This document shows positions 14,344 to 23,024 of a stretch of 23,666 nucleotides of DNA, piece by piece. Under the pieces are notes generated by a model that was not told the origin of the DNA, made no database searches, and worked only from the letters and a program-made list of their open reading frames with translations. Origin of the DNA: an uncultured Oscillospiraceae bacterium (lineage in GTDB: Bacteria > Bacillota > Clostridia > Oscillospirales > Oscillospiraceae); contig CAJTVM010000045.1 in the NCBI GenBank assembly GCA_910579595.1, forward strand, positions 1 through 23,666. Direction: 5' to 3'. Every line of letters starts with the position of its first letter. Position 1 is the first letter of the stretch. Made by a program: the position numbers and the translations under genes.

Positions 14344-15324
14344 ATGGGAGCTATCATCGAAACCAGACAACTCACACACACCTACAGCCAGGGTACGCCC
14401 TTTGAGCACACCGCCCTGGACAGCGTGGACTTCTCCGCCCAGGCCGGGGAATACCTAGCCGTCATCGGCCGCACTGGCTCGGGGAAATCCACCCTCATCC
14501 AGCACCTCAACGGCCTGTTAAAGCCCACCTCCGGCCAGGTGATCTTTGAGGGGACGGATATCTTCGAGAGCAAGGAGCGTACCCGGCAGGTGCGGTGCCA
14601 GGTGGGGCTGGTGTTCCAGTACCCGGAGTACCAGCTCTTTGAGGAGACGGTCTACCAGGACATCGCCTTCGGCCCCAAAAACATGGGGCTGAACGAGGAC
14701 GAGATCGACCGCCGGGTCAAGCAGTCCGCCCGGTTTGTGGGGCTGGAGCCGGGGGTGCTGGAGAAATCCCCCTTCGACCTGTCGGGCGGGCAGAAGCGCC
14801 GGGTGGCTATCGCCGGCGTCATCGCCATGGAGCCGAAGGTGCTGGTGCTGGACGAGCCTACCGCTGGGCTGGATCCTTCCGGCTCCGCCCGGATCCTGGA
14901 CAATATCCGCACCTATCATGATGAGAAAAACGCCTGTGTGATCCTGGTGTCCCACTCCATGGAGGAGGTGGCCCGGGAGGCGGGGCGGCTGGTGGTCATC
15001 CACAAGGGGACCATCCCATTTTCCGGCCCCCCGGCTGAGGTGTTTGCCCACGGGGATGAGCTGGAAACCATGGGCTTAGGGGTGCCCGCCATGACCCGTG
15101 TATTTGCCCGGCTGCGCTCTATGGGTGTGGATGTGCCCGCGTCCGTGTACACCGTTCCCCAGGCCCGGGAGGCTGTGCTGGCCGCCCTGCATAGGGGTCC
15201 CCGCAAAGACGGCCTTTGGCTTGGCGGGGAGAGGGAGAAGGAGTCTGCGGATATGGAATTTTCAGCACCTATGGCTGAAAATGGAGTGGAGCAGGCTTCT
15301 TCTGACGAGAAGGGGGAAAAATAA
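14344..15324 (+). CDS. ecfA2: Energy-coupling factor transporter ATPase EcfA2
   Basis: A 326-aa ABC ATPase, partner of EcfA1. Walker A GRTGSGKST (about residues 42-50), Q-loop FQYPEYQLF, signature DLSGGQKRRVAIAG, Walker B VLVLDEPTAGLDP and the switch histidine in LVSHSMEE are complete. The coupling region AFGPKNMG is typical of EcfA proteins. After about residue 285 there is a charged, low-complexity tail of about 40 residues (to SSDEKGEK) beyond the usual length. AAGGAG 9 bases before the ATG supports the start. The TAA stop shares one base with the ecfT ATG. Confidence 0.95.
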   Translation: MGAIIETRQLTHTYSQGTPFEHTALDSVDFSAQAGEYLAVIGRTGSGKSTLIQHLNGLLKPTSGQVIFEGTDIFESKERTRQVRCQVGLVFQYPEYQLFEETVYQDIAFGPKNMGLNEDEIDRRVKQSARFVGLEPGVLEKSPFDLSGGQKRRVAIAGVIAMEPKVLVLDEPTAGLDPSGSARILDNIRTYHDEKNACVILVSHSMEEVAREAGRLVVIHKGTIPFSGPPAEVFAHGDELETMGLGVPAMTRVFARLRSMGVDVPASVYTVPQAREAVLAALHRGPRKDGLWLGGEREKESADMEFSAPMAENGVEQASSDEKGEK

Positions 15325-16130
15325 TGGCGCTCAAAGATATCACCCTGGGCCAGTTTTTCCCCGGAAGCTCCCCCATCCACAATTTAGACCCACGGGCCAA
15401 GCTGGTGTCCATGATCTGCTATATTGTGGCCCTGTTTTTGGGCCAGTGGTTCGTCACCTACGCCGTGCTGTTCCTGGTGCTGGCCATCGTGGTGGCGGTG
15501 TCTAAGGTCAGCGTCAAGTCCCTGCTGCGGGGGATGAAGCCGGTGGTGTTCATCCTGGTGTTCACCGCCGTGCTCAACGTGTTTTACACCCCCGGCGATC
15601 CGCTGGTCACCTTCTGGATCTTCACGATTACAAAGGAGGGCATCATCCACGCCTTTTTCATGGTAGTGCGCATTATGATGCTCATCTCCTGCACCTTCCT
15701 GCTCACCTATACCACCTCGCCGCTGGCCCTCACCGACGGGCTGGAATCGCTGCTGGGGCCGCTGAAAAAGCTCCATGTCCCCGTCCACGAGCTGTCCATG
15801 ATGATGTCCATCGCCCTGCGGTTTATCCCCACGCTGATTGAGGAGACGGACAAGATCATGTCCGCCCAGCGGGCAAGGGGCGCGGACTTCGACTCAGGCA
15901 ATTTGATTCAAAAAGCCAAGGCCCTCATCCCCTTGCTGGTGCCGCTGTTCATCTCCGCCTTCCGGCGGGCGGACGAGCTGGCCACCGCCATGGAGTGCCG
16001 CTGCTACCACGGCGGCGAGGGCCGCACCCGGATGAAGCAGCTCCATTACCGCCCCGGCGACGTGGTGTTCATGTTGGGCGCATTGGCGTTAGCGGCCGGT
16101 ATTGGCGTCTTAGGCTGCTTCGGCCTGTAA
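15324..16130 (+). CDS. ecfT: Energy-coupling factor transporter transmembrane protein EcfT
   Basis: A 268-aa integral membrane scaffold that joins the two ATPases to the substrate-binding S component. The N terminus contains SPIHNLDPRAKL, the usual start of the family. Several membrane helices follow, and two coupling helices carry the Ala-Arg-Gly-type motifs SAQRARGADF (about 183-192) and TAMECRCYHGGEGRT (about 221-235). The second reads ECRCY where EARCY or EARGY is usual. The ATG overlaps the ecfA2 stop by one base. It ends 129 bp before truA; no S-component gene is nearby, as in group II ECF systems. Confidence 0.95.
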   Translation: MALKDITLGQFFPGSSPIHNLDPRAKLVSMICYIVALFLGQWFVTYAVLFLVLAIVVAVSKVSVKSLLRGMKPVVFILVFTAVLNVFYTPGDPLVTFWIFTITKEGIIHAFFMVVRIMMLISCTFLLTYTTSPLALTDGLESLLGPLKKLHVPVHELSMMMSIALRFIPTLIEETDKIMSAQRARGADFDSGNLIQKAKALIPLLVPLFISAFRRADELATAMECRCYHGGEGRTRMKQLHYRPGDVVFMLGALALAAGIGVLGCFGL

Positions 16131-16259
16131 CCCCCAGCTTAAAGTTCTTTTCTTGCTTCTCCTTCCGTGGGCCGCCTCCGGCGGCTTAGGCTGTAAGAAC
16201 CTGTATACGCAAGAACAAGCAGAAGGCCCTTGACCTTTGAGACGAAAGGCGGCTCCGCC

Positions 16260-17015
16260 ATGGAACAACGCAACATCGCCCTGCGGCTGAGCTACACTGG
16301 CACCGCCTACCACGGTTGGCAGGTGCAGAAAAACGCCGTGTCCGTGGGGGAAACTCTCGAAAAGGCCCTGTCGTCGGTGGTGTGCCACCCGGTAAAGGTT
16401 ACCGGCGCGGGCCGCACCGACGCGGGGGTCCATGCCCAGGTCTATGTGGCCAACTTCCGTACCACCTCCGGCATCCCGGTGGAGCGGCTGCCCCTGGCGG
16501 TAAACACCCGTTTGCCGGACGATATCTCGGTCTTTAAGGCCACGGTGGTGCCGGACGGGTTCAACGCCATCGGATCCTGTCGGAAAAAGGAGTACACCTA
16601 CCGCATCTACAACTCCCGCATCCGGGATCCGTTTTTCGTGAACCGGGTGTGGTTCTACCCCAGGCTGCTGGACGAAAAGATTATGGCCCAAGCCGCCGGG
16701 CAGTTTGTAGGTACCCACGACTTCGCCGCCGTCCGCTCGGTGGGCACCGAAACCCGCACCACCGTGCGCACCGTCCACTACTTTGACATACAGCGCCATG
16801 GCGACATCATCGATTGCCGGGTGTGCGCCGACGGCTTCCTGTACAATATGGTGCGGGCCATGGTGGGCACCTGCATCTACGCCGCCGAGGGCAAGCTGAA
16901 CCCGGCGGAGATCCCCGCCATTCTGGAATCCCGCAACCGCACCCTGGCGGGACCCACCGCGCCGCCCGATGGGCTTTATATGACAAATTTGTGGTATGAC
17001 GAGGACGTGCTGTGA
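16260..17015 (+). CDS. truA: tRNA pseudouridine(38-40) synthase TruA
   Basis: A 251-aa enzyme making pseudouridine at positions 38-40 of the tRNA anticodon stem. The catalytic aspartate is in GAGRTDAGVHAQ. Other family marks are LSYTGTAYHGWQVQ at the start, RKKEYTYRIYN, FVGTHDFAAVRS and GFLYNMVRAMVGT. I chose the ATG at 16260, with AAAGGCGG upstream; an in-frame TTG at 16230 would add ten residues with no family likeness. ecfA1-ecfA2-ecfT-truA is a conserved order in Firmicutes. The 129-bp gap before it holds a small G+C-rich hairpin and an 11-base match to the MITE end. Confidence 0.96.
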   Translation: MEQRNIALRLSYTGTAYHGWQVQKNAVSVGETLEKALSSVVCHPVKVTGAGRTDAGVHAQVYVANFRTTSGIPVERLPLAVNTRLPDDISVFKATVVPDGFNAIGSCRKKEYTYRIYNSRIRDPFFVNRVWFYPRLLDEKIMAQAAGQFVGTHDFAAVRSVGTETRTTVRTVHYFDIQRHGDIIDCRVCADGFLYNMVRAMVGTCIYAAEGKLNPAEIPAILESRNRTLAGPTAPPDGLYMTNLWYDEDVL

Positions 17016-17027
17016 GAGGAAGTTACC

Positions 17028-18227
17028 ATGAACGATAAGACCTCCCCACAACAGAATACCCCCAAAAAACCGGAGCCAAAGAAAAAAACACGGCTGTCCG
17101 GCTTTCTGGTGCGGGTTATCGCTACCCTGGTAGTGCTGGCGGTGGCGATGGTTCTGGTGGCGGTGGTGGCCTTTCGGGACAGGCTGAACATGGACAGCGT
17201 CAAGCGCTGGTTCCACTACCGCTCCCTCATCCTCAGCGACAGCGGGCAGGCGGAGGCATTTGCCTATGACGGCGATCTCAACTGTACTTTTGCTGTGCTG
17301 GACGGCGATCTGCTGGTGTGTTCCGGCAATGCCATCTCCCTCTACTCCGGCAGCGGAACCCGGTACATCAACGAGCAGGTGAGCATGGAAAATCCGGTGG
17401 TCACCACCAACGGGTCATTGGCGGTGGTGTATGACGCGGGGGGCAGCTCCCTCTACGTGCTGGGGCAGCGTTCCCTGGTGTGGTCCGCCAGCGATTTTGA
17501 ATGTATCCTGTCCGCCCGCCTGAACCGGAACGGGCAGCTCACCGTGGTCACCCAGGCCAGCGGCTACCGGGGAATGGTGACGGTGTACGATGCCTCCTAC
17601 TCGCCTGTGATGAGCGTCAACCTCACCTCCGGCTTTGTGATGGATGCCGCTTTGTCCGACGATGGGCACACCCTGGCCACCCTCACCGTGGGCCAGAGTG
17701 ACGGCGCCTTTGCCACCGGCCTGGAGCTGTACGCCATGAATTACGCCAGCGGCGATTATCAGGCCGATGTGGGCAGTTCCCTGGGGGGCGGCGTGGTGCT
17801 GGACATGAGGCACACCGCCTCGGCGGTGTGGGCGGTGAGTGACCGGGGCGTGACCGTCACCGACCACGCTGGACAGACCGTCCGGGCAGACTTCATGGAC
17901 CGCTACCTGCGGCGGTACACCCTCAGCGGGGACGGCTTCGCCGCCGCCCTGGTGAGCCGGTACCGGGCGGGCAGTCAGGCGGAGCTTTGGGTGGTGGACG
18001 CCCAGGGCCAGCGCCAGGTGCTGGAGCTGAACGAGCAGGTGATGTCTATTTCCGCGGCTGGGCGGTATTTGGCCGTCCTCACCGGCGACAGGCTGGATAT
18101 CTATACCGACGGGCTGGAGCTTTACAGCTCGCTGAAGGGCACCCAGGGGGCCCGCACCGTGTTACTGATGCAGGATGGCTCCGCCATTCTGATCTCGGCG
18201 GGCAGCGCGGGATTCTATGTGCCCTGA
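17028..18227 (+). CDS. DUF5711 family membrane-anchored protein
   Basis: A 399-aa protein with a short basic, proline-rich cytoplasmic N terminus, one membrane helix (about residues 25-50) and a large extracytoplasmic part made of repeated beta strands such as GDLLVCSGNAISLYSG and GSLAVVYDAGGSSLYVLG. The fold suggested is a beta-propeller, which fits the DUF5711 family of Clostridia. Function unknown; a sensor, scaffold or cell-envelope role would be guesswork. AGAGGAAGTTACC precedes the ATG, 12 bp after truA. It ends 17 bp before the CvpA-family gene and probably shares its message. Confidence 0.82.
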   Translation: MNDKTSPQQNTPKKPEPKKKTRLSGFLVRVIATLVVLAVAMVLVAVVAFRDRLNMDSVKRWFHYRSLILSDSGQAEAFAYDGDLNCTFAVLDGDLLVCSGNAISLYSGSGTRYINEQVSMENPVVTTNGSLAVVYDAGGSSLYVLGQRSLVWSASDFECILSARLNRNGQLTVVTQASGYRGMVTVYDASYSPVMSVNLTSGFVMDAALSDDGHTLATLTVGQSDGAFATGLELYAMNYASGDYQADVGSSLGGGVVLDMRHTASAVWAVSDRGVTVTDHAGQTVRADFMDRYLRRYTLSGDGFAAALVSRYRAGSQAELWVVDAQGQRQVLELNEQVMSISAAGRYLAVLTGDRLDIYTDGLELYSSLKGTQGARTVLLMQDGSAILISAGSAGFYVP

Positions 18228-18244
18228 GAGAAGGGGAGGATCGT

Positions 18245-18922
18245 ATGGCATACATATTCGATGTGGCGATTGTGCTGCTGTTGGCATTTTTCGCCTGGCG
18301 GGGGGCGTCTAAGGGGCTGATTTTGTCCCTGTGTGGGCTGGCGGCGGTGTTCGTGGCCTTTTTCGCGGCCCAGTTTGTATCCGACACGTTTTGCGAGCCG
18401 GTGGGCAATATCCTGCGGCCCATCGTCATCCAGACCGTCCGGGGCGCGGACGCGGAGCCGGAGGTGGATCCGGAAAACCCGGAAGCGGGCTATACTGTGG
18501 ACGAGCTGCTGGGCTCCATCCAGGAAAAAGGGCTGTTCGAGGGCTTTTCCGAATTCCTGGAGCAGGCCGTCGCCACCGACACCGTGGGCCACGGCCCCCT
18601 GTCGCCGTTGGACGCCCTGGCCGGCTACCTGTCCAAGGGGATTGCCAAGGCGCTGCTGTTCGGGCTTGTGTTTATCGCCGTACAGCTTGCCTGGTTCCTG
18701 GTGAGCCATGCCCTGGATCTGGCGTTTAAGCTGCCTATCCTGGCCGAGGTGAACCTGGCGGGGGGGGTGATCATCGGGTTTGCCAAGGGGATCCTGCTGG
18801 TCATTGTGCTGGTGTGGCTGGGGCAGCTGTCCGGCGTCGTTCCCAACCCGCCGGACACCCCGATCCTCTCGCTGTTTACCGTGGATCGGCTGAGCGGGCT
18901 GCTGGAAGGCCTGCCGGGATAA
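18245..18922 (+). CDS. CvpA family membrane protein
   Basis: A 225-aa protein with four or so membrane helices: about residues 1-20, 22-42, then after a loop about 138-160 and 170-195. The N terminus FDVAIVLLLAFFAWRGASKG and the late GGVIIGFAKGILLVIVLV match the colicin V production (CvpA) family. In this organism the insert between helices 2 and 3 is long and acidic (EVDPENPEAG). The start is the ATG at 18245, with GGGGAGGATCGT upstream. CvpA proteins are conserved but of poorly known function. The 167-bp gap after the gene has a weak hairpin but no convincing terminator. Confidence 0.85.
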   Translation: MAYIFDVAIVLLLAFFAWRGASKGLILSLCGLAAVFVAFFAAQFVSDTFCEPVGNILRPIVIQTVRGADAEPEVDPENPEAGYTVDELLGSIQEKGLFEGFSEFLEQAVATDTVGHGPLSPLDALAGYLSKGIAKALLFGLVFIAVQLAWFLVSHALDLAFKLPILAEVNLAGGVIIGFAKGILLVIVLVWLGQLSGVVPNPPDTPILSLFTVDRLSGLLEGLPG

Positions 18923-19089
18923 CAGGATCTTCCAACATGACTGCCAGCGGTGGGGGAGGGGACAGGTTTTCCCTGTTTCTCGGAAAATTACCACTCTAAA
19001 ATTCATGACGTGTTCATATTTATCTGATATGGTACTGCAAAACTGCAAGACCAGGCACGAGAATCTGTGTGCCCGAAAGGAGCGATATC

Positions 19090-21657
19090 ATGCGGCCATC
19101 CATGTGTACCCGCTGCCACAAAAATGTGGCGGTAGTCTTTATAACGAAAATTGAGGGCGGCGAAACGAGGAACGAGGGGCTGTGCCTCAAGTGTGCCCGG
19201 GAGCTGGGCATCAAACCGGTGGACGATATGATAAAAAAGATGGGCATTTCCGACGAGGATCTGGAGTCCATCTCCACTGAGATGATGTCCGCTTTCGGCG
19301 GTGCGGAGGAGCCGGACGGCATGGCCCCCGCCTCGGAGGAGGATTCCCAGGATCCGGAGGACGGTGAGGAGGATGAAGGCCGCACCGCCACATTCCCATT
19401 CCTGAGCAAGCTGTTTGGATCGTCGTCGGACAGCGCCCCCGACCGCGATCCCACCCAGAGGGGCGGGGCCGCCAAAGAGGAAAAAAGCACGCCTAAAACC
19501 GACCGGAACCAGGGCCAGAAGCGCAAATTTCTGGAAAATTATTGTATTTCCCTCACCCGCAAGGCCCATGAGGGCAAGCTGGACCGCATCGTGGGCCGCG
19601 CCAATGAGATCGAGCGCACCATCCAGATTCTGAACCGGAGGCAAAAGAACAACCCCTGCCTCATCGGCGACCCCGGTGTGGGCAAGACCGCCATCGCCGA
19701 GGGGCTGGCCCAGCGCATCTACGACCGGGACGTACCCTACAAGCTGCTGGACAAGGAGGTCTACCTGCTGGATCTCACCGCCCTGGTGGCGGGCACCCAG
19801 TTCCGCGGCCAGTTCGAGAGCCGCATGAAGGGCCTCATCGACGAGGTGAAAAAGCTGGGCAACATCATTCTGGTCATTGACGAGGTACACTCCATCGTGG
19901 GGGCGGGGGATGCCGAAGGCTCCATGAACGCCGCCAACATCCTCAAGCCCGCCCTGAGCCGGGGGGAGATCCAGGTCATCGGCGCCACCACCCTCACCGA
20001 GTACCGCAAATATATCGAAAAGGATTCCGCCCTGGAGCGCCGGTTCCAGCCCGTAATTGTGGAGGAACCATCCATCGACGATTCGGTGGAGATTCTGAAG
20101 GGCATCGCGCCCTATTACGAGTCCTTCCACCATGTGGCCATCAGTCCGGATATCTGCCGTCAGGCCGTCATCATGAGCGAGCGGTACATCACCGACCGCT
20201 ACCTGCCTGACAAGGCCATTGACCTGATTGATGAGGCCTCCTCCGATGTGAACCTCCACAACAAGGATCTGGCCCGGATGGCTGAGATCGACAAGGAGCT
20301 TGCCGACTACGCCAAGGAGATGGAGGTGGTGCTGGCCTCCACCGGCGGGCAGAACGATCCCAAGCTCCAGGAGCTGCAAAAGCAGGAGCAGAAGCTGAAG
20401 CGCCAACGGGAGACGCTGGAGACGGCGGTGAGCCGGGACGATGCCGAGGCCCCCAACCGGGAGGATCCCGCCTTTCAGGAGCGCCAGGAGGGCCGCCGCA
20501 AGCAGATTGCCGAGCTCCAGGAGAAGCTGGCCGCCGTCACCGGGGAAAAGGAGACGGTGCAAGCCACCGCCAACGAAAAGGCCTATCAGCGTCTGGCGGA
20601 GCTGAAAAGCCGTCAGGCCCAGCTTACTGCGGAGCGGGATGAACTGGCCGCTAAGGGCGATCCCCCGCTGACAGCGGCGCACCTGGCCCGAGTCATTGAG
20701 CTGTGGACGAAGATCCCCGCCAGCTCTATCCAGGAGCAGGAGTTCGAGCGGCTGGCCAAGCTGGACGAGCGCTTGAAAGGCCACATTGTGGGCCAGGACG
20801 ATGCGGTGGAGGCTGTGTCCAACGCCATCCGCCGGGGCCGGGTGGGCATTTCCGCCAAGCACAAGCCGGTATCCTTCATCTTCGTAGGTTCCACCGGCGT
20901 TGGCAAGACGGAGCTGGTGAAGCGCCTTGCCGCCGACCTGTTTTCCTCGCCGGAGTCCCTGATCCGGCTGGATATGAGCGAATTTATGGAAAAGCACTCC
21001 GTGTCCCGGATCATAGGATCCCCCCCGGGGTATGTGGGCTATGACGACGCGGGCCAGCTCACCGAAAAGATCCGCCGCAAGCCCTACACCGTGGTGCTGT
21101 TCGACGAGATTGAGAAGGCCCACCCGGATGTGCTCAATGTGCTGCTGCAAATCCTGGACGATGGGCACATTTCCGACGCTCACGGCAAGGTGGTCAACTT
21201 CGAGAACACGGTAATCGTCATGACCTCCAACGCGGGCAGCGACATCAAGGGCGGCTCCCTGGGCTTCGACCGCTCCGCCAACCAGTTGGGTAAGGAGAAG
21301 GCCATGAAGGGGCTGGAAGCCTTCCTGCGGCCTGAGTTTATCAACAGGGTGGACGAGATCGTCTACTTCAACCAGCTCACCGAGGATAATTTCAAGGCCA
21401 TTGCCCGTATTATGCTGTCCGAGCTGGACTCCGTCATGAAGGATAAGAGCATTGCGTTCTTCTATGATGATTCCGTGCTGGACTATCTGGTGAAGAAGTC
21501 CTATTCCGCCGCCTATGGGGCCCGGAACCTGCGCCGCCAGATTCAGAAGGATTTGGAGGATCCCATTGCCGCCAAGCTGATCCAGCGGTATGCCGATCCA
21601 GTGCGCTCCATCACCCTATCCGCCGATGGGGAGACGTTGAATATCGCTGTGGATTAA
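19090..21657 (+). CDS. ClpE-like AAA+ unfoldase with zinc finger
   Basis: An 855-aa Hsp100 protein that unfolds substrates, probably for ClpP. Instead of the usual Clp-N repeats it begins with a zinc finger (C6, C9, C32, C35), as in ClpE and McsA. An acidic linker follows (about residues 60-150). AAA1 carries GDPGVGKT (194-201) and VILVIDEVH; AAA2 carries GSTGVGKT (600-607) and VLFDEIEKAHPDV. Between them is a coiled-coil middle region, about 392-545, longer than in ClpC. LGF at 724-726, just before FLRPEFINRVDE, fits the ClpP-docking loop. I chose the ATG at 19090, with AAAGGAG 8 bases before it, over a GTG at 19069. No CtsR or CIRCE box was seen upstream. It is a stand-alone gene; no mcsA, mcsB or ctsR is nearby. 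Confidence 0.9.
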   Translation: MRPSMCTRCHKNVAVVFITKIEGGETRNEGLCLKCARELGIKPVDDMIKKMGISDEDLESISTEMMSAFGGAEEPDGMAPASEEDSQDPEDGEEDEGRTATFPFLSKLFGSSSDSAPDRDPTQRGGAAKEEKSTPKTDRNQGQKRKFLENYCISLTRKAHEGKLDRIVGRANEIERTIQILNRRQKNNPCLIGDPGVGKTAIAEGLAQRIYDRDVPYKLLDKEVYLLDLTALVAGTQFRGQFESRMKGLIDEVKKLGNIILVIDEVHSIVGAGDAEGSMNAANILKPALSRGEIQVIGATTLTEYRKYIEKDSALERRFQPVIVEEPSIDDSVEILKGIAPYYESFHHVAISPDICRQAVIMSERYITDRYLPDKAIDLIDEASSDVNLHNKDLARMAEIDKELADYAKEMEVVLASTGGQNDPKLQELQKQEQKLKRQRETLETAVSRDDAEAPNREDPAFQERQEGRRKQIAELQEKLAAVTGEKETVQATANEKAYQRLAELKSRQAQLTAERDELAAKGDPPLTAAHLARVIELWTKIPASSIQEQEFERLAKLDERLKGHIVGQDDAVEAVSNAIRRGRVGISAKHKPVSFIFVGSTGVGKTELVKRLAADLFSSPESLIRLDMSEFMEKHSVSRIIGSPPGYVGYDDAGQLTEKIRRKPYTVVLFDEIEKAHPDVLNVLLQILDDGHISDAHGKVVNFENTVIVMTSNAGSDIKGGSLGFDRSANQLGKEKAMKGLEAFLRPEFINRVDEIVYFNQLTEDNFKAIARIMLSELDSVMKDKSIAFFYDDSVLDYLVKKSYSAAYGARNLRRQIQKDLEDPIAAKLIQRYADPVRSITLSADGETLNIAVD

Positions 21658-21704
21658 ACGCCCTTCGCAAAATTGATGTAATTAACGACAGGAGGATCTG
21701 CCCC

Positions 21705-22838
21705 ATGATACACAAACAATTTCGAGATATCCGGCTCTCTGGCCTGGGTTTGGGCATGATGCGGCTGCCTGTGCTGGACGGAGACGACGGGGCGGTGGAC
21801 GAAGCTGCGGCGGCGGAAATGGTAGACTTTGCCTATCAGAATGGGATCAACTATTTTGATACGGCGTGGGGATACCACAACGGGAATTCGGAGCTGACCG
21901 CCGGAAAATGCCTCAGCAAATACCCCCGGGAAAGCTTTTACCTGGCTGACAAATTTCCGGGATATGATCTCTCCAACATGGACAAGGTGGAGGAGATCTT
22001 CGAAAAGCAGCTGAAAAAGTGCCAGACCCCCTATTTTGACTTCTATCTGTTCCACAACGTCTATGAGGGGAACATTGATGCCTACCTGGATCCTAAGTAT
22101 GGCATTCTGGACTATCTGCTCCAGCAGAAGGAAAACGGGCGCATCCGCCACCTGGGCTTCTCCGCCCACGGCAGCGTGGACGTGATCCGGCGCTTTCTGG
22201 ACGCCTACGGGGAACATCTGGAGTTCTGCCAGCTCCAGGTCAACTACATGGACTGGCACTTCCAGGACGCCCAGGCGAAGGTGGCGCTGATCCGCGAGGC
22301 GGGCCTCCCCGTATGGGTGATGGAGCCGCTGCGGGGCGGCAAGCTGGCCAAGGCATCCGAGGGCCTGACCTCCGCTATGAAGGCTATGCGCCCGGAGGAG
22401 ACGGTCACGGGCTGGGCGTTCCGCTTTTTGCAAAGCATTCCCGGCGTGACCATGGTGCTGTCCGGAATGTCCAGTATGGAGCAGCTCAAGGCCAACATCG
22501 ACACCTACGGCACGGACGCCCCTCTCGGCCAGCAGGAGTTTGACGCGCTGGTGAAGCAGGTTGACGAGGAAGTCAAGTCGGCGGGCCTGCCCTGCACCGC
22601 CTGCCACTACTGCACCAGCCACTGCCCGAAAGGGTTGCCCATTCCGGAGCTGATTGCCCTGTATAACGAGCATAAGGCTACGGGCGGCGGCTTCATCGCC
22701 CCCATGGCGGTGGGCAGTATGTCCGAGGAAAAGCGGCCCGCGAACTGCATTGGCTGCGGCAGTTGTGAGCAGGTCTGCCCCCAGCAGATCAAAATTTCCC
22801 AGATGATGTCGGAATTTTCCGCCATGATCGGGATGTGA
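21705..22838 (+). CDS. Aldo/keto reductase with C-terminal two-[4Fe-4S] ferredoxin domain
   Basis: A 377-aa predicted oxidoreductase. The aldo/keto reductase barrel starts at MIHKQFRDIRLSGLGLGMMRLP. The tetrad is suggested by NYFDTAWGYHNGNSE (Asp and Tyr), LADKFPG (Lys) and FYLFHNV (His). From about residue 290 comes a ferredoxin-like segment with two Cys clusters, C297-TACHYCTSHCP and C348-IGCGSCEQVCP, giving eight ligands for two [4Fe-4S] clusters. Such fusions are common in anaerobic Clostridia, and their substrates are mostly unknown. CAGGAGGATCTGCCCC is a strong ribosome site. It starts 47 bp after clpE-like with no visible promoter and ends at a terminator. Confidence 0.93.
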   Translation: MIHKQFRDIRLSGLGLGMMRLPVLDGDDGAVDEAAAAEMVDFAYQNGINYFDTAWGYHNGNSELTAGKCLSKYPRESFYLADKFPGYDLSNMDKVEEIFEKQLKKCQTPYFDFYLFHNVYEGNIDAYLDPKYGILDYLLQQKENGRIRHLGFSAHGSVDVIRRFLDAYGEHLEFCQLQVNYMDWHFQDAQAKVALIREAGLPVWVMEPLRGGKLAKASEGLTSAMKAMRPEETVTGWAFRFLQSIPGVTMVLSGMSSMEQLKANIDTYGTDAPLGQQEFDALVKQVDEEVKSAGLPCTACHYCTSHCPKGLPIPELIALYNEHKATGGGFIAPMAVGSMSEEKRPANCIGCGSCEQVCPQQIKISQMMSEFSAMIGM

Positions 22839-22883
22839 CGCCGAGGCACCTGATATACCGGCCCCAAGACAGAAAACTACATA

Positions 22884-22921
22884 AAAACCGGAAGCCCACA
22901 CCCAGGGGCTTCCGGTTTTCT
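22884..22921. terminator. Bidirectional intrinsic terminator
   Basis: A perfect 14-bp stem (AAAACCGGAAGCCC / GGGCTTCCGGTTTT) with an 8-base loop. On the + strand it ends the aldo/keto reductase message (stop at 22838). On the - strand it is followed by TTTTT and ends the small transcript starting near 23018. Confidence 0.92.
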
Positions 22922-23007
22922 TATTCGGTGATTCCGGCCGCGATGAACATGGCGTCCCCTATAATCACGGGATATAGGATGACGACATCGTAATTTTCGG
23001 ATTCCAA
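22921..23007 (-). CDS. Possible 28-aa microprotein
   Basis: From a TTG at 23007 the frame reads LESENYDVVILYP, then VIIGDAMFIAAGITE, and stops with TAA two bases from the terminator stem. The residue mix (acidic start, alternating hydrophobic strands, GD and AAG turns) looks protein-like. There is no ATG, no ribosome site, and a TAA in frame 5 codons before the TTG, so it could also be the tail of a lost gene. It almost fills the candidate small transcript. Confidence 0.3.
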   Translation of the reverse strand: MESENYDVVILYPVIIGDAMFIAAGITE

Positions 23008-23024
23008 AATCGTAATGTGTCTGC

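Larger units (their letters stand above)
22883..23018 (-). ncRNA. Candidate small RNA or micro-mRNA with its own promoter and terminator
   Basis: On the - strand a near-consensus promoter (23025-23053) is followed about 130 bases later by a strong terminator (22884-22919 plus U tract), with nothing else between. The predicted transcript is about 136 nt. It carries a 28-codon reading frame (22921-23007) but no recognisable ribosome site, so it may be a small RNA, a leaderless micro-mRNA or a gene remnant. No known RNA family is recognised. Confidence 0.5.

Noticed and set aside
16171..16185. Hairpin GCCGCC-TCC-GGCGGC between ecfT and truA
   Set aside because: No T tract follows and the stem is short, so no terminator is claimed.
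18955..18985. Inverted repeat ACAGG/CCTGT after the CvpA-family gene
   Set aside because: A 5-bp stem with mixed bases after it; not enough for a terminator.
18923..19089. Heat-shock operator (CtsR or CIRCE) or clear promoter before the ClpE-like gene
   Set aside because: No GGTCAAA repeats and no CIRCE inverted repeat were found; possible -35/-10 pairs are poor. The only pattern is a short direct repeat CTGCAA-AA-CTGCAA.
19003..21183. Long open frame of 726 codons on the - strand opposite the ClpE-like gene
   Set aside because: It mirrors a clearly conserved AAA+ gene; in G+C-rich DNA the opposite strand often lacks stops. Its translation has no recognisable motif and an abnormal His/Gly/Leu-rich composition.
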